NCBI RefSeq assembly: GCF_029167645.1
Contig: NZ_CP119147.1
Coordinates: 4,234,501-4,298,500, forward strand
Reading direction: 5' to 3'
DNA: 64,000 nt
From: Streptomyces sp. AM 2-1-1
Lineage (GTDB): Bacteria; Actinomycetota; Actinomycetes; Streptomycetales; Streptomycetaceae
In this document: positions 7,394 through 16,274 of the stretch, piece after piece
Layout: every line of letters starts with the position of its first letter
Position numbering within the stretch: position 1 is the first letter of the stretch
The notes under the pieces: generated by a model
Seen by the model: the letters and a program-made list of their open reading frames with translations, nothing else
Databases searched by the model: none
Told to the model about the DNA's origin: nothing
Translations under genes and position numbers: made by a program

Positions 7394-9316
7394 ATGCAGC
7401 CGCTGGAAGCCGGCGAACCGCGCACCATCGGCGCCTACCGTCTGCTCGGCAGACTCGGCGCGGGCGGCATGGGGAGGGTCTACCTGGGACGGAGCGCGGG
7501 CGGCCGCACGGTGGCGGTGAAAGTGGTGCACCCGCACTTCGCCCTCGACGAGCAGTTCCGGGCCCGGTTCCGACGCGAGGTGGACTCCGCGCGGCGCGTC
7601 GGGGCCCGGTGGACCGCCCCGGTCCTGGATGCCGACCCCGACGCACCGGTCCCGTGGGTGGCCACCGGATACGTGGCGGGACCGTCCCTCTCACAGGCGG
7701 TGAACCGGCACGGCGCACTGCCCGAATCCGCCGTACGGGCCCTGGGCGGCGGCCTCGCGGAGGCCCTGGCCGGTGTCCACGCGCAGGGCATCGTCCACCG
7801 GGACGTGAAGCCCTCCAACGTGCTGCTCGCGCTCGACGGGCCCCGGCTCATCGACTTCGGTATCGCCCGGGCCCTCGGCGCCACCACCTCCCTCACCTCC
7901 ACCGGGGCCTCCGTGGGGTCGCCCGGCTACATGGCGCCCGAACAGATCGTGGGCGGCGACGTCTCCGGGGCGGCCGACGTGTTCTCGCTCGGCGCGGTCC
8001 TGGCCTACGCCGCCACCGGCTCCGCCCCCTTCCCCGGCAACTCCTCCGCCGTACTCCTGTACAAGGTGGTCCACGAGGAACCCGAACTCGGCCACCTCGC
8101 AGGCGCGTTGCGGGAGATCGTCGCCGGCTGTCTGGCGAAGGACCCGGCAGCCCGGCCCACCCCGGCCGACGTCGCCCACGCTCTCGCCCCGGGCGGCACG
8201 GCGGCGCTGGTGGCGGCCGGCTGGCTGCCCGCCGCGCTCGTCCACGAGGTGAGCCGGGACGCCGTGGCGCTGCTCGACCTCGAACCCCAGGAAGGCCCGC
8301 CGCTCTCCGGCCCCGTCCCCTTCAGCAGCCCGTCGCTCGACGCGCGCGCGGCCGACGGCGGTACGCCCGCCGAGCGCGCGGCCGCATCGGACAGCGGGGC
8401 CTCCCGGTCCGCGTCGGCGTCCGGGCCGGGGGTCGGGGCGGGGGCGGAGGAGGGCACGGGTCTTCCGTCCTCCGCCGCCCACTCCTCCGGTGCCCTCGGC
8501 GTGTTCGGCCCACCGATTCCCCTCCCGGACGACCCGCCCGACCCACACCGCTCGCCGGCGGAGGCGTTCCCCCCGGGGCCCGGGCCGCGGTTCTCCGTCG
8601 CCATGAGCGCCGACACCCTGCCCGCGGGCCGGCCCGGCGCACGTCCCGGCCGGAGGGTGAGCTGCACCCTGGCACTGGCCGTCGCCGGTGCGCTGGCCGT
8701 CGCGACGGTGTGGTCGGGCACGCTGGGCGACCTGTTGCCCGGAGGCGCCGACCGGGACGCGGGAAAGCGGAACGACAGCGCCGCGTCCCCGCCCTCCGCC
8801 TCCCCGGACCCGGGGGCGGGCTCCCCCTCCGCAGGCTCCTCCTCCGGCTCCGGGTCCGGCACTGCGTCCCCGCCGACCCCGGGAGAGGGCGAGACCGGCG
8901 ACGGCGAAGGGGCAGGCGGCGGCGGTGGAGGCGGGGGCGCCATCGCCGCCCTGCCCAAAGCGTTCGTGGGTACCTGGTCGGGCCCGACCCTCGAACGCTC
9001 CGGGGCCTCGCACGGCACCCTCACCGCCGTCTTCACCGAGGGGAAGAAGGGGCAGGACGTCGTCCGGATGATCCAGTCGGTCAGCTACCTCGGCACGAAG
9101 ATCTCCTGCTCCAGCATCGGGACGCTCTCCTCCAGCACCCAGAAGGTGCTGAAGATCCATGAGCGCCCGGTCGCCGACAGCTCCGCCAGTCTCTTCTGCA
9201 CCGGCGCCGACGCGGAGCTGAGCTTCACCCTCAACAACGACGGATCGCTGGCCTACCGGTCGTACGAGGAGGCCGCCGGACTTCCGACCGGCACGCTGAC
9301 CCGGTCCGGCCGCTGA
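7394..9316 (+). CDS. Membrane serine/threonine protein kinase (PknB-type)
   Basis: Residues 13-265 form a Hanks-type kinase. The glycine loop is GRLGAGGMGRVYLG, the catalytic lysine is K43 (VAVK), the catalytic loop HRDVKPSN (D137), the DFG motif is at 154-156 and the activation segment ends in MAPEQ. After a proline/serine-rich juxtamembrane linker comes one transmembrane helix (about 422-441), then a Gly/Ser-rich spacer. The extracellular domain of roughly 125 residues begins near AIAALPKAFVGTWSG and contains two cysteines that could form a disulfide. It lacks PASTA repeats. The start has a strong AGGGGGAG site five bases upstream of the ATG. Its place between mqnA and mqnC invites the idea that it senses envelope or redox state, but nothing in the sequence proves a ligand. 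Confidence 0.92.
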   Translation: MQPLEAGEPRTIGAYRLLGRLGAGGMGRVYLGRSAGGRTVAVKVVHPHFALDEQFRARFRREVDSARRVGARWTAPVLDADPDAPVPWVATGYVAGPSLSQAVNRHGALPESAVRALGGGLAEALAGVHAQGIVHRDVKPSNVLLALDGPRLIDFGIARALGATTSLTSTGASVGSPGYMAPEQIVGGDVSGAADVFSLGAVLAYAATGSAPFPGNSSAVLLYKVVHEEPELGHLAGALREIVAGCLAKDPAARPTPADVAHALAPGGTAALVAAGWLPAALVHEVSRDAVALLDLEPQEGPPLSGPVPFSSPSLDARAADGGTPAERAAASDSGASRSASASGPGVGAGAEEGTGLPSSAAHSSGALGVFGPPIPLPDDPPDPHRSPAEAFPPGPGPRFSVAMSADTLPAGRPGARPGRRVSCTLALAVAGALAVATVWSGTLGDLLPGGADRDAGKRNDSAASPPSASPDPGAGSPSAGSSSGSGSGTASPPTPGEGETGDGEGAGGGGGGGGAIAALPKAFVGTWSGPTLERSGASHGTLTAVFTEGKKGQDVVRMIQSVSYLGTKISCSSIGTLSSSTQKVLKIHERPVADSSASLFCTGADAELSFTLNNDGSLAYRSYEEAAGLPTGTLTRSGR

Positions 9317-9388
9317 ACCCGGAGGGGGCTGGCGTACGCTGATTCGGTCCGTGGATCCGTCGAAACACCGCCGAAAGGTGACAGCCCG

Positions 9389-10588
9389 GTGACCGAGAAG
9401 GCCGACCTCCAGCCCATCCTCGACCGCGCCGCCGAAGGCGGGCGGATCTCCGCGGAGGAGGCGCTCGACCTGTACCGGTCGGCTCCGCTGCACGCGCTCG
9501 GAGCAGCGGCCGACGCCGCGCGCCGGCGCCGCTTCGCGGGTACGGAGCACATCGCGACGTACATCATCGAGCGCAACATCAACTACACCAACGTGTGCGT
9601 CACCGCGTGCAAGTTCTGCGCCTTCTACGCCGCGCCGAAGGACACCGCCAAGGGCTGGTCCCGCGACCTCGACGAGATCCTGCGCCGCTGCGCGGAGACC
9701 GTCGAGCTGGGCGGCACCCAGATCATGTTCCAGGGCGGCCACCACCCGGACTACGGGGTGGAGTACTACGAGGAGCACTTCTCCGCCATCAAGAAGGCGT
9801 TCCCGCAGCTGGTGATCCACTCGCTCGGCGCCTCCGAGATCGACCACATGGCCCGCATCTCCAAGGTGTCCGCCGAGGAGGCGATCCAGCGCATCCACGC
9901 CGCCGGCCTCGACTCCTTCGCCGGCGCCGGCGCCGAACTCCTGCCGGCCCGCCCGCGCAAGGCCATCGCTCCCCTGAAGGAGTCCGGCGAGCGCTGGCTG
10001 GAGATCATGGAGGCGGCGCACAACCTGGGTGTCGAGTCCACCGCCACCATGCTGATGGGTACGGGCGAGACCAACGCCGAGCGCATCGAGCACCTCCGCA
10101 TGATCCGCGACGTGCAGGACCGTACGGGCGGCTTCCGCGCCTTCATCCCGTACACCTACCAGCCGGAGAACAACCACCTGAAGGGCCGCACGCACGCGAC
10201 GCTCTTCGAGTACCTCCGCATGATCGCCATCGCGCGCCTCTTCCTCGACAACGTCGCGCACATCCAGGGTTCCTGGCTGACCACCGGCAAGGAGGTCGGC
10301 CAGCTGTCGCTGCACTACGGGGCGGACGACCTCGGCTCGATCATGCTGGAGGAGAACGTCGTCTCCTCCGCCGGTGCCAAGCACCGCTCCAACCGCCTGG
10401 AGATCATCGACCTGATCCGCAAGGCGGGGCGCGTGCCCGCCCAGCGTGCGACGACGTACGAGCACCTGGTCGTCCACGAGGACCCGGCGCTCGACCCCGT
10501 CGACGACCGTGTCGTCTCGCACATCGCGTCCACCGCCATCGAGGGCGGCACCGCTCACCCCGAGCTGAAGCTCCTCAGCGCCAACTGA
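9389..10588 (+). CDS. mqnC: Cyclic dehypoxanthine futalosine synthase MqnC (radical SAM)
   Basis: MqnC is a radical SAM enzyme that cyclises dehypoxanthine futalosine in menaquinone synthesis. The 399-residue protein has the cluster-binding motif CxxxCxxC (C70, C74, C77) and the family segments IERNINYTNVC and QGGHHPDYG. It also has HSLGASEIDH, characteristic of the MqnC/CofH/MqnE group, and GSWLTTGKEVG near the end. MqnE and CofH are relatives, but length and motif pattern fit MqnC best. The GTG at 9389 has an AAAGGTGA ribosome site. A possible -10 (TACGCT, 9335-9340) suggests its own promoter just after the kinase gene. Confidence 0.92.
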   Translation: MTEKADLQPILDRAAEGGRISAEEALDLYRSAPLHALGAAADAARRRRFAGTEHIATYIIERNINYTNVCVTACKFCAFYAAPKDTAKGWSRDLDEILRRCAETVELGGTQIMFQGGHHPDYGVEYYEEHFSAIKKAFPQLVIHSLGASEIDHMARISKVSAEEAIQRIHAAGLDSFAGAGAELLPARPRKAIAPLKESGERWLEIMEAAHNLGVESTATMLMGTGETNAERIEHLRMIRDVQDRTGGFRAFIPYTYQPENNHLKGRTHATLFEYLRMIAIARLFLDNVAHIQGSWLTTGKEVGQLSLHYGADDLGSIMLEENVVSSAGAKHRSNRLEIIDLIRKAGRVPAQRATTYEHLVVHEDPALDPVDDRVVSHIASTAIEGGTAHPELKLLSAN

Positions 10589-10602
10589 GGGCTGCCTCTC
10601 GC

Positions 10603-10636
10603 GGCCGGGGCCGGCCCGACGGGTCGGACCCCGGCC
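10603..10636 (+). terminator. Hairpin after mqnC
   Basis: GGCCGGGG (10603-10610) pairs with CCCCGGCC (10629-10636), with a GC-rich inner loop that can pair further (CCGAC/GTCGG). It lies 15 nt after the mqnC stop. Confidence 0.5.
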
Positions 10637-10734
10637 GACGCGGCCCGCCCGGCGCGCCCGACAGGGCCGCGCTCGCTCCCGTCCGGTCCCTCCGTCCGTC
10701 TCTCTGTGCCCGGTCCCGGGCGAGGTGTCCCCGC

Positions 10735-11388
10735 GTGCTGACGATCCACGCCGCCGACCTGCTGCTGCCCGGTCCCGGGCGCCGGCCCGTCGTCGGCGGC
10801 GCGGTCCTCGTCAGGGACGGGATCCTCGCCGCCGTCGGCCCGTACGACGAACTGACCGCCCAGCACCCGGCCGCCCGGGTCCGCCGTTGGCCCGGGCTGT
10901 TGACTCCCGGCCTCGTCCAGCCGCACGGCTCACACCTGCTGGAGCGGGCTTACCACCCCGACCCGCGGGAAGCGGACGAGTTCGGCACCGAACCGCTGAC
11001 CGGCACCGCCCTCAACGGCGTGGAGATGAGCGACACCCGGTGGGGCGCCAGCGCCCGGCGCGGGGTGCAGCGGATGCTCGCGCACGGCACCGTCGCCATA
11101 GGGGGGCCGCTCACGCGACCCGCCGTGACGGACGCCGTACAGCGGTCGGGCATCCGACTTCTCGGACACGCCCCGGCGGCGGAGCCCGGCCCGCCGGCCT
11201 CGCTGGACCCGCTCGCACGGCGCCGTACGGTGGCCGAGGCCTTCGCCGCCCCGGCGCTCGACACGGCGAACCGCCCCGCGGACTTCGCGGTGTTCGACGC
11301 CCCTGACGACGCGATCCTCCTCGGTGTGGGCGCGGCCTGCTGCGTCGTCACCGTCCTCGGCGGACGGATGGTCCACCGGCGGCGCTGA
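10735..11388 (+). CDS. Truncated amidohydrolase-like (imidazolonepropionase-like) protein
   Basis: The 217-residue protein has the two ends of an amidohydrolase but almost none of the TIM barrel. The N-terminal part has the small beta-sandwich and the PGLVQPHGSHL turn that normally carries the metal-binding HxH, here spaced H-x-x-H. The C-terminal part has the composite-domain signature ANRPADFAVFDAP. Typical enzymes of this superfamily have around 400 residues and further His and Asp ligands, which I do not find, so catalysis is doubtful. It follows mqnC in the same direction. This is notable because aminodeoxyfutalosine deaminases belong to the amidohydrolase superfamily. The GTG start at 10735 has GAGG nearby. 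I would name it imidazolonepropionase-like domain protein of unknown role. Confidence 0.75.
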   Translation: MLTIHAADLLLPGPGRRPVVGGAVLVRDGILAAVGPYDELTAQHPAARVRRWPGLLTPGLVQPHGSHLLERAYHPDPREADEFGTEPLTGTALNGVEMSDTRWGASARRGVQRMLAHGTVAIGGPLTRPAVTDAVQRSGIRLLGHAPAAEPGPPASLDPLARRRTVAEAFAAPALDTANRPADFAVFDAPDDAILLGVGAACCVVTVLGGRMVHRRR

Positions 11389-11513
11389 GGCGAAACCGAA
11401 TCCGGGCGCCCCCGACCGGAGTCGTTCGTGCGGGAGCAGGCCGGCTTCACGGGTGCGGTGCCGGCCCCCGCGGGCCCGGGCCGGATCGGGGCGAGAGGTT
11501 TCCGTCCCCTCCG

Positions 11514-12371
11514 CTACATCCCCTCCATCGGGTGCGCGGCCACGAACTTCACCGGGCCGGTGATCCGGGAGTCGCGCGCCATGGTGCGCAACTGCTCGAC
11601 GGTGACGGGCGAAGACCGTCCGTGCACGAGGTCCGGTGCCACGGACAGTTCGACCGACTGGTTCTCGAAGGTGAACTCGACCCGCGCGCCCATCAGGTCC
11701 GACGGTCCCACGGGGGCGGTCGTCGCGGTGGCCATGGTGCCGTCCCGCATCACGAACTCGTCGCAGGTGCTGCGCTTCGCGGGCCTCTCCGGACACTTCC
11801 TCTGCTCACCGGCCTCGTTCCCCTCCGCGGGACGGATCGAGAAGGTGAGGGGATAGGTGAACTTCCCGGCCTTGAGCTGGTACTGGCTGACGCGCAGGTC
11901 CACCGGGTGCACCACCCCCTGGAGGTACAGCATGTCGTCGAGGTCCTTGGCGGCCCCCTGCTGGAACTCCTCCTGCATCCTCCGCTCGGCGGTGGTCAGC
12001 TCCGCCATGGAGAACTCCCCGGGCGAGGGCTCCACGTGCACCGGCTCGCGGGGACGGTCGACCTGTTCGGCATCGGCCAGGATGTCCGGATCGACGAGGG
12101 CGGCCGGGCTCGGATCCGAGCCCGTGACGGCGGGCGTGGCCGTCCCACCGGCCGACCAGGGGGTCGTCGCGGCGAAGACGCCGAGGGCCATCACGGCGGT
12201 GATTCCCGAGCCCAGCGCGATCCGGGTGCGCGCCCGTCGTCTGCGGCCCAGGGCCATGGCTCCGGCCACCAGATCTCCTCTCAGGGGCTCTCGCCCCGCG
12301 GCTTCTTCCATGACGGACCTGAGCAGCAGCCCGTCCATCTCCCGCTCGACTTCCGTGGGATCGGTCAGCAT
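11514..12371 (-). CDS. Membrane protein paired with a sigma factor (CU044_5270-type)
   Basis: The 285-residue protein has a cytosolic N-terminus of about 45 residues rich in acidic and basic residues. A single transmembrane helix follows (about 51-70, after the basic GRRRRAR stretch), then a large outside domain with a pair of cysteines (KCPERPAKRSTC). It starts 18 nt after the stop of an upstream ECF sigma gene and has a strong GAGGAGGAAG site, so the two form an operon. Such membrane partners are commonly proposed to act as anti-sigma or sensor proteins. There is no zinc-binding HxxxCxxC motif in the N-terminus, so a classical ZAS anti-sigma factor is not supported. Confidence 0.75.
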   Translation of the reverse strand: MLTDPTEVEREMDGLLLRSVMEEAAGREPLRGDLVAGAMALGRRRRARTRIALGSGITAVMALGVFAATTPWSAGGTATPAVTGSDPSPAALVDPDILADAEQVDRPREPVHVEPSPGEFSMAELTTAERRMQEEFQQGAAKDLDDMLYLQGVVHPVDLRVSQYQLKAGKFTYPLTFSIRPAEGNEAGEQRKCPERPAKRSTCDEFVMRDGTMATATTAPVGPSDLMGARVEFTFENQSVELSVAPDLVHGRSSPVTVEQLRTMARDSRITGPVKFVAAHPMEGM

Positions 12372-12389
12372 GGTCTTCCTCCTCTGGTC

Positions 12390-12917
12390 TCAGGCGTGAT
12401 CGGCGTAGACGTGGGCATCGCCGAGGTGGTCCCGCAGCCGGGCGAGGGACCGGGAACACTGGCTCTTCACGGTGGACTCGCTGCACCGCATCAGGGAGGC
12501 GACGGTGTCGACACTCAGGTCCTCCCAGTAGCGCAGGACGACCATCGCCCGCGCCCGGGGCGGCAGCTCCGCCAGGGCGGAGAGCAGGGTGACGGTCAGC
12601 TCGGGGCTGGTGCCGGCCACCGGCGGATCCAGGGGCACGTGCGCGAGGAAGTCCCGGAGGCGCCTTCTTCGCTCGGCGAGATAGGTGCGCGTCAGCACCG
12701 TCCGGGCGTACGCGTGAGGTGACTCGGCCGCCCCCACCCGGCGCCAGTGCTGGAACAACTTGGCCAGCGTCGTCTGTGTGAGGTCCCGGGCGTTCTCCGC
12801 GTTGCCGCAGAGGAGGTAGGCGGTCCTGTACAGCCGGCCCTGACTGGCGCGGGCGAACTCCTCGAAACCCTCGGTGGTCATGGGGCCGGTGGCGCTCCGG
12901 CCCGGTCCTGTGTTCAT
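12390..12917 (-). CDS. ECF RNA polymerase sigma factor, SigE-70 family
   Basis: A 175-residue two-domain sigma factor. Region 2 runs from about 14 to 85 ([29 protein letters not shown]), and region 4 from about 110 to 165 ([26 protein letters not shown], then the recognition helix around [15 protein letters not shown]). It lacks the SnoaL-like C-terminal extension of some ECF groups. The ATG at 12917 has a G-rich site just upstream; a later ATG at 12881 has none. It is followed at 18 nt by a membrane protein gene, its probable regulator. It belongs to the actinobacterial SigE-70 group, whose stimuli are mostly unknown. Confidence 0.88.
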   Translation of the reverse strand: MNTGPGRSATGPMTTEGFEEFARASQGRLYRTAYLLCGNAENARDLTQTTLAKLFQHWRRVGAAESPHAYARTVLTRTYLAERRRRLRDFLAHVPLDPPVAGTSPELTVTLLSALAELPPRARAMVVLRYWEDLSVDTVASLMRCSESTVKSQCSRSLARLRDHLGDAHVYADHA

Positions 12918-13111
12918 CTGCCCCCCGTGCGGCTTTCCGTCTCGCGGTCCTGTCTGTCCCGTCTCCCTTCCCTGAGCGCTCCCGCCGCCGAAAGGTTGAG
13001 AGGGAGAGGAGAACTCGTCGTGGTCCTCCCGCCCCTGCCGGGCCGCGGGCCGGACGCGCCGCCCGGGTGACCCCGGTGAGACCTGCCGGAACGGGCTGCT
13101 TGAATGGGACG

Positions 13112-13804
13112 GTGACCCGAGCATCCCTGGAAAAGCAGCCGCACGAAGTCGCCTCGATGTTCGACGACGTGGCGCGACGGTACGACCTGACCAACGACGT
13201 GCTCTCCCTCGGACAGGCGCGGCTCTGGCGCAAGGAGGTCGCCAAGGCGGTCGACGCGCGCCCGGGGCAGAAGATCCTGGACCTGGCCGCCGGTACGGCC
13301 ACCTCCTCGCAGCCCTTCGCCCGCGCCGGCGCCTACGTCGTGCCCTGCGACTTCTCGATCGGCATGCTGAAGGTGGGCAAGGAGCGCCACCCCTGGATGC
13401 CCTTCACGGCGGGTGACGGGACGAAGCTCCCGTTCAAGGACGGGACGTTCGACGCGGTCACCATCTCCTTCGGGCTCCGCAACATCCAGGACACCGACGC
13501 CGCGCTGAGTGAGCTGTACCGGGTGACCAAGCCCGGTGGCCGAGTGGTGATCTGCGAGTTCTCGCAGCCCACCTGGGCGCCGTTCCGCACGGTGTACCTG
13601 GAGTACCTGATGAAGGCGCTGCCGCCGCTGGCCACCGCGGTGAGCAGCAACCCCGACGCGTACGTCTACCTCGCCGAGTCCATCCGCGCCTGGCCCGACC
13701 AGGCGGGACTGGCGACCCTGCTGCAGAAGGCCGGCTGGTCGAGCGTCGCCTGGCGCGATCTCACCGGTGGCGTGGTCGCGCTGCACCGGGGCGTACGCGT
13801 CTGA
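13112..13804 (+). CDS. menG: Demethylmenaquinone methyltransferase MenG/UbiE
   Basis: MenG transfers a methyl group from SAM to demethylmenaquinone in the last step of menaquinone synthesis. The 230-residue protein shows the class I methyltransferase motifs: [10 protein letters not shown] (SAM loop), an acidic motif II (PCDFSIGML), motif III around [13 protein letters not shown] and the UbiE signature [18 protein letters not shown]. The GTG at 13112 starts at the family's usual TRASLxKQPHEVA sequence; the frame is open for 15 more codons but without matching conservation. No clear ribosome site precedes it. The gene is divergent from the sigma-factor operon and convergent with the acetyltransferase. 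Confidence 0.93.
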   Translation: MTRASLEKQPHEVASMFDDVARRYDLTNDVLSLGQARLWRKEVAKAVDARPGQKILDLAAGTATSSQPFARAGAYVVPCDFSIGMLKVGKERHPWMPFTAGDGTKLPFKDGTFDAVTISFGLRNIQDTDAALSELYRVTKPGGRVVICEFSQPTWAPFRTVYLEYLMKALPPLATAVSSNPDAYVYLAESIRAWPDQAGLATLLQKAGWSSVAWRDLTGGVVALHRGVRV

Positions 13805-13810
13805 CGCAGC

Positions 13811-13886
13811 CCGTCCGGGGCACGTGGCCGCCGCCCGGTTCGGGCGCGCCACGGCCCGGTCGTCCGTGCGGTCGTGCCCCGGACGG
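13811..13886. terminator. Bidirectional terminator between menG and the acetyltransferase
   Basis: CCGTCCGGGGCACG (13811-13824) has a perfect reverse complement at 13873-13886, a 14-bp stem enclosing 48 nt of GC-rich sequence that can fold internally. It lies between two convergent genes. Confidence 0.6.
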
Positions 13887-13935
13887 CCGCACCGCGCCCC
13901 GTCGCGTGCGCGTCGCACCCCCGTCCTGCGCCGGC

Positions 13936-14463
13936 TCAGGCGTTCAGCGTGATCCGGTAGCAGAGCACCGTCCGCGGTACCCCGGTCGTGATCTCGTACG
14001 ACTCGGCGCGGCGCATCCCCAGTCGCTCGGCCACCGCGGCGGACCGGTGGTTGCGCGCGTCGATCACCGCGACGACCTCGCGGACACCGGCGGCCCGCAG
14101 TCGCTCCAGGGTGGTGCGGGCCGCCGCGGTCGCGTACCCGCGGCCCCAGGCGGCGCGGCCCAGCCGCCAGCCGATCTCGATCTCCCCGACCGGTCCGTAC
14201 GCCGTGTGCGGCCACGGCTGCGCGCCGGTGAAGCCCAGCACCTCGCCGGCCTCGTCGGTCACCGTCCAGAGGCAGAAGCCGAGTTCGGCGTCGTGCCGCC
14301 GCTGGCGCGCGGTCAGCTCCTCGTAGACCGAGAACTCCGCGCGGCGGCCGCCGAGGAACTCCATCACCTCCGGGTCGTCGAAGGCCCGGTACCAGTCCAG
14401 GGTGTCCTCGTCCGTGGGCACCCGCAGACGTACGCTCGGGTTCGGGGAAGGCGCGATCGTCAT
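13936..14463 (-). CDS. GNAT family N-acetyltransferase (RimJ-like)
   Basis: The 175-residue protein has the acetyltransferase core: a short strand with RLRVPTDEDTLDWY, then GEIEIGWRLGRAAWGRGYATAAART (the acetyl-CoA pyrophosphate loop, motif A) and VVAVIDARNHRSAAVAERLGM (motif B). This is the RimJ/RimL-type pattern of enzymes that acetylate protein N-termini or small amines. The substrate cannot be told. The ATG at 14463 has AAGGG upstream. It is transcribed away from the reductase gene that begins 97 nt further on, so a shared promoter region lies between them (TAGACT, about 14501, could serve the reductase). Confidence 0.85.
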   Translation of the reverse strand: MTIAPSPNPSVRLRVPTDEDTLDWYRAFDDPEVMEFLGGRRAEFSVYEELTARQRRHDAELGFCLWTVTDEAGEVLGFTGAQPWPHTAYGPVGEIEIGWRLGRAAWGRGYATAAARTTLERLRAAGVREVVAVIDARNHRSAAVAERLGMRRAESYEITTGVPRTVLCYRITLNA

Positions 14464-14560
14464 CGGGGAGCCCTTCGGGAAGTTGATCTGCGGGTCCCCA
14501 TAGACTGCATGGGACCGGTGCCCCGCGGCACGCGATTTCGAGTCTTCGGGAGATCCGACC

Positions 14561-15844
14561 GTGACCGAGCCCCTCCCCGAACACAGCGCGGACGTGATCG
14601 TCGTCGGAGCGGGCCCTGCCGGCTCCACGACCGCCTACTACCTCGCCAAGGCCGGACTCGACGTCCTGCTGCTGGAGAAGACGGCGTTCCCCCGGGAGAA
14701 GGTCTGCGGCGACGGTCTCACCCCGCGCGCGACCAAGCAGCTCGTCGCCATGGGCATCGACATCTCCGAAGAGGCCGGCTGGTCGCGGAACAAGGGCCTC
14801 CGTATCATCGGCGGCGGCGTCCGGCTCCAGCTCGACTGGCCCGACCTCGCCTCGTACCCGGACTACGGCCTCGTCCGCAAGCGCGACGACTTCGACGAGC
14901 AGCTCGCCCGGCAGGCGCAGAAGGCCGGCGCGCGGCTGTACGAACGCGCCAACGTCGGCGCCCCGATCATCGACGAGCGCACCGGCCGCATCACCGGCGT
15001 CAACGCCAAGCTCGGCGAGGAGAAGACCCCGGTCACCTTCCACGCCCCGCTCGTCGTCGCCGCCGACGGCAACTCCACCCGGCTCTCCCTCGCCATGGGC
15101 CTGCACCGCCGCGAGGACCGCCCGATGGGCGTCGCCGTCCGCACGTACTTCACCTCGCCCCGCCACGACGACGACTACCTCGAGTCCTGGCTGGAGTTGT
15201 GGGACCGGCGCGGCCCGCAGGAGCGGCTGCTGCCCGGGTACGGCTGGATCTTCGGCATGGGTGACGGCACGTCCAACGTCGGCCTCGGCATCCTCAACTC
15301 CTCGTCCGCCTTCAAGGAGCTGGACTGGCGTGAGGTCCTCAAGGCCTGGTGCGCCTCGATGCCGGCGGACTGGGGCTACACCCCGGAGAACATGACGACG
15401 CCCATCCGCGGCGCCGCCCTCCCGATGGCCTTCAACCGCCAGCCGCACTACACCAAGGGCCTGCTGCTCGTCGGCGACGCGGGCGGTCTCGTCAACCCGT
15501 TCAACGGCGAGGGCATCGCGTACGCCATGGAGTCCGGCCAGATCGCCGCCGACGTCATCGTGCAGGCCGCCGCCCGCGCGACCCCGGCCCAGCGCGAACT
15601 GGCCCTGCACAATTACCCGAAGATCCTGAAGGACACCTACGGCGGCTACTACACGCTGGGCCGCGCCTTCGTGAAGATCATCGGAAACCCGAAGATCATG
15701 AAGATCGCCACCCAGCGCGGCCTCACCCACCCGCTGCTGATGAAGTTCACCCTCAAGATGCTGGCCAACCTCACCGACCCGACGGGCGGCGACGCGATGG
15801 ACCGCATCATCAACGGGCTGTCGAAGGTGGCGCCGAAGGCGTGA
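14561..15844 (+). CDS. Geranylgeranyl reductase family flavoprotein (MenJ-like)
   Basis: The 427-residue FAD enzyme begins with the dinucleotide loop VIVVGAGPAGSTTAYYLAKAG. It also has the family segments EKTAFPREKVCGDGLTPRA, PLVVAADGNSTRLSLAMG and GLLLVGDAGGLVNPFNGEGIAYAMESG, the last being the second FAD motif. Members reduce isoprenoid double bonds; mycobacterial MenJ reduces one unit of the menaquinone tail. Streptomyces menaquinones are partly saturated and menaquinone genes surround this one, so the same role is likely, though archaeal-type lipid reductases share the fold. The GTG at 14561 has GGGAG at the right distance. The C-terminus is soluble, without a transmembrane segment. Confidence 0.85.
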   Translation: MTEPLPEHSADVIVVGAGPAGSTTAYYLAKAGLDVLLLEKTAFPREKVCGDGLTPRATKQLVAMGIDISEEAGWSRNKGLRIIGGGVRLQLDWPDLASYPDYGLVRKRDDFDEQLARQAQKAGARLYERANVGAPIIDERTGRITGVNAKLGEEKTPVTFHAPLVVAADGNSTRLSLAMGLHRREDRPMGVAVRTYFTSPRHDDDYLESWLELWDRRGPQERLLPGYGWIFGMGDGTSNVGLGILNSSSAFKELDWREVLKAWCASMPADWGYTPENMTTPIRGAALPMAFNRQPHYTKGLLLVGDAGGLVNPFNGEGIAYAMESGQIAADVIVQAAARATPAQRELALHNYPKILKDTYGGYYTLGRAFVKIIGNPKIMKIATQRGLTHPLLMKFTLKMLANLTDPTGGDAMDRIINGLSKVAPKA

Positions 15845-16274
15845 GACGGGGGAGCGGGGCCGGGGCACGTACCCGGTCCCGGACCTGCCACCCGCGCGAC
15901 TCCCCCGACACGACCGAGGAGGGGGAGGAGACGCACACGCACCTCCTCCGCATCTCGGACGTCATGGGCGAGATGCCGGCAGCGATGCGGAAGGATCTCG
16001 GCGTCACGGCCTCGCCCGGCCGGTGAGGGGTGCCGCCCTCACTCGTCGGCCTCTCCCCGTGCGTGCGGCTCGTCCTTCCGGTCGGGAGGAAGAGTCGGGA
16101 CGGGCCGGGCCGGGCCGGGCCGCAGGACCCTGGCCGGCCCCCGTCCGCGCCGTCGAGCCGGAAATCTCGGCAGGACCGGCGTGCTGCGATGAGTTCTCGC
16201 CCCTGCGGCGGTCTTTCCTGGAGATACCGCGTCGTACCCATCGAGGGGACGACGGAAGAACGAGGAGCGAGCCC
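15845..16274. other. Intergenic stretch without a supported gene
   Basis: This 430-bp gap contains a small stem (GGAGGAG/CTCCTCC, about 15928-15953) that might end transcription of the reductase gene. A (CGGGC)4 repeat lies at 16101-16120. No open frame here has a ribosome site and coding-like composition. Confidence 0.5.

Noticed and set aside
7691..10558. A 955-codon frame on the minus strand over the kinase and mqnC genes
   Set aside because: It is the antisense shadow of two well-supported genes, with Arg/Val/Gly-rich composition and no motif. High GC removes stop codons from the opposite strand.
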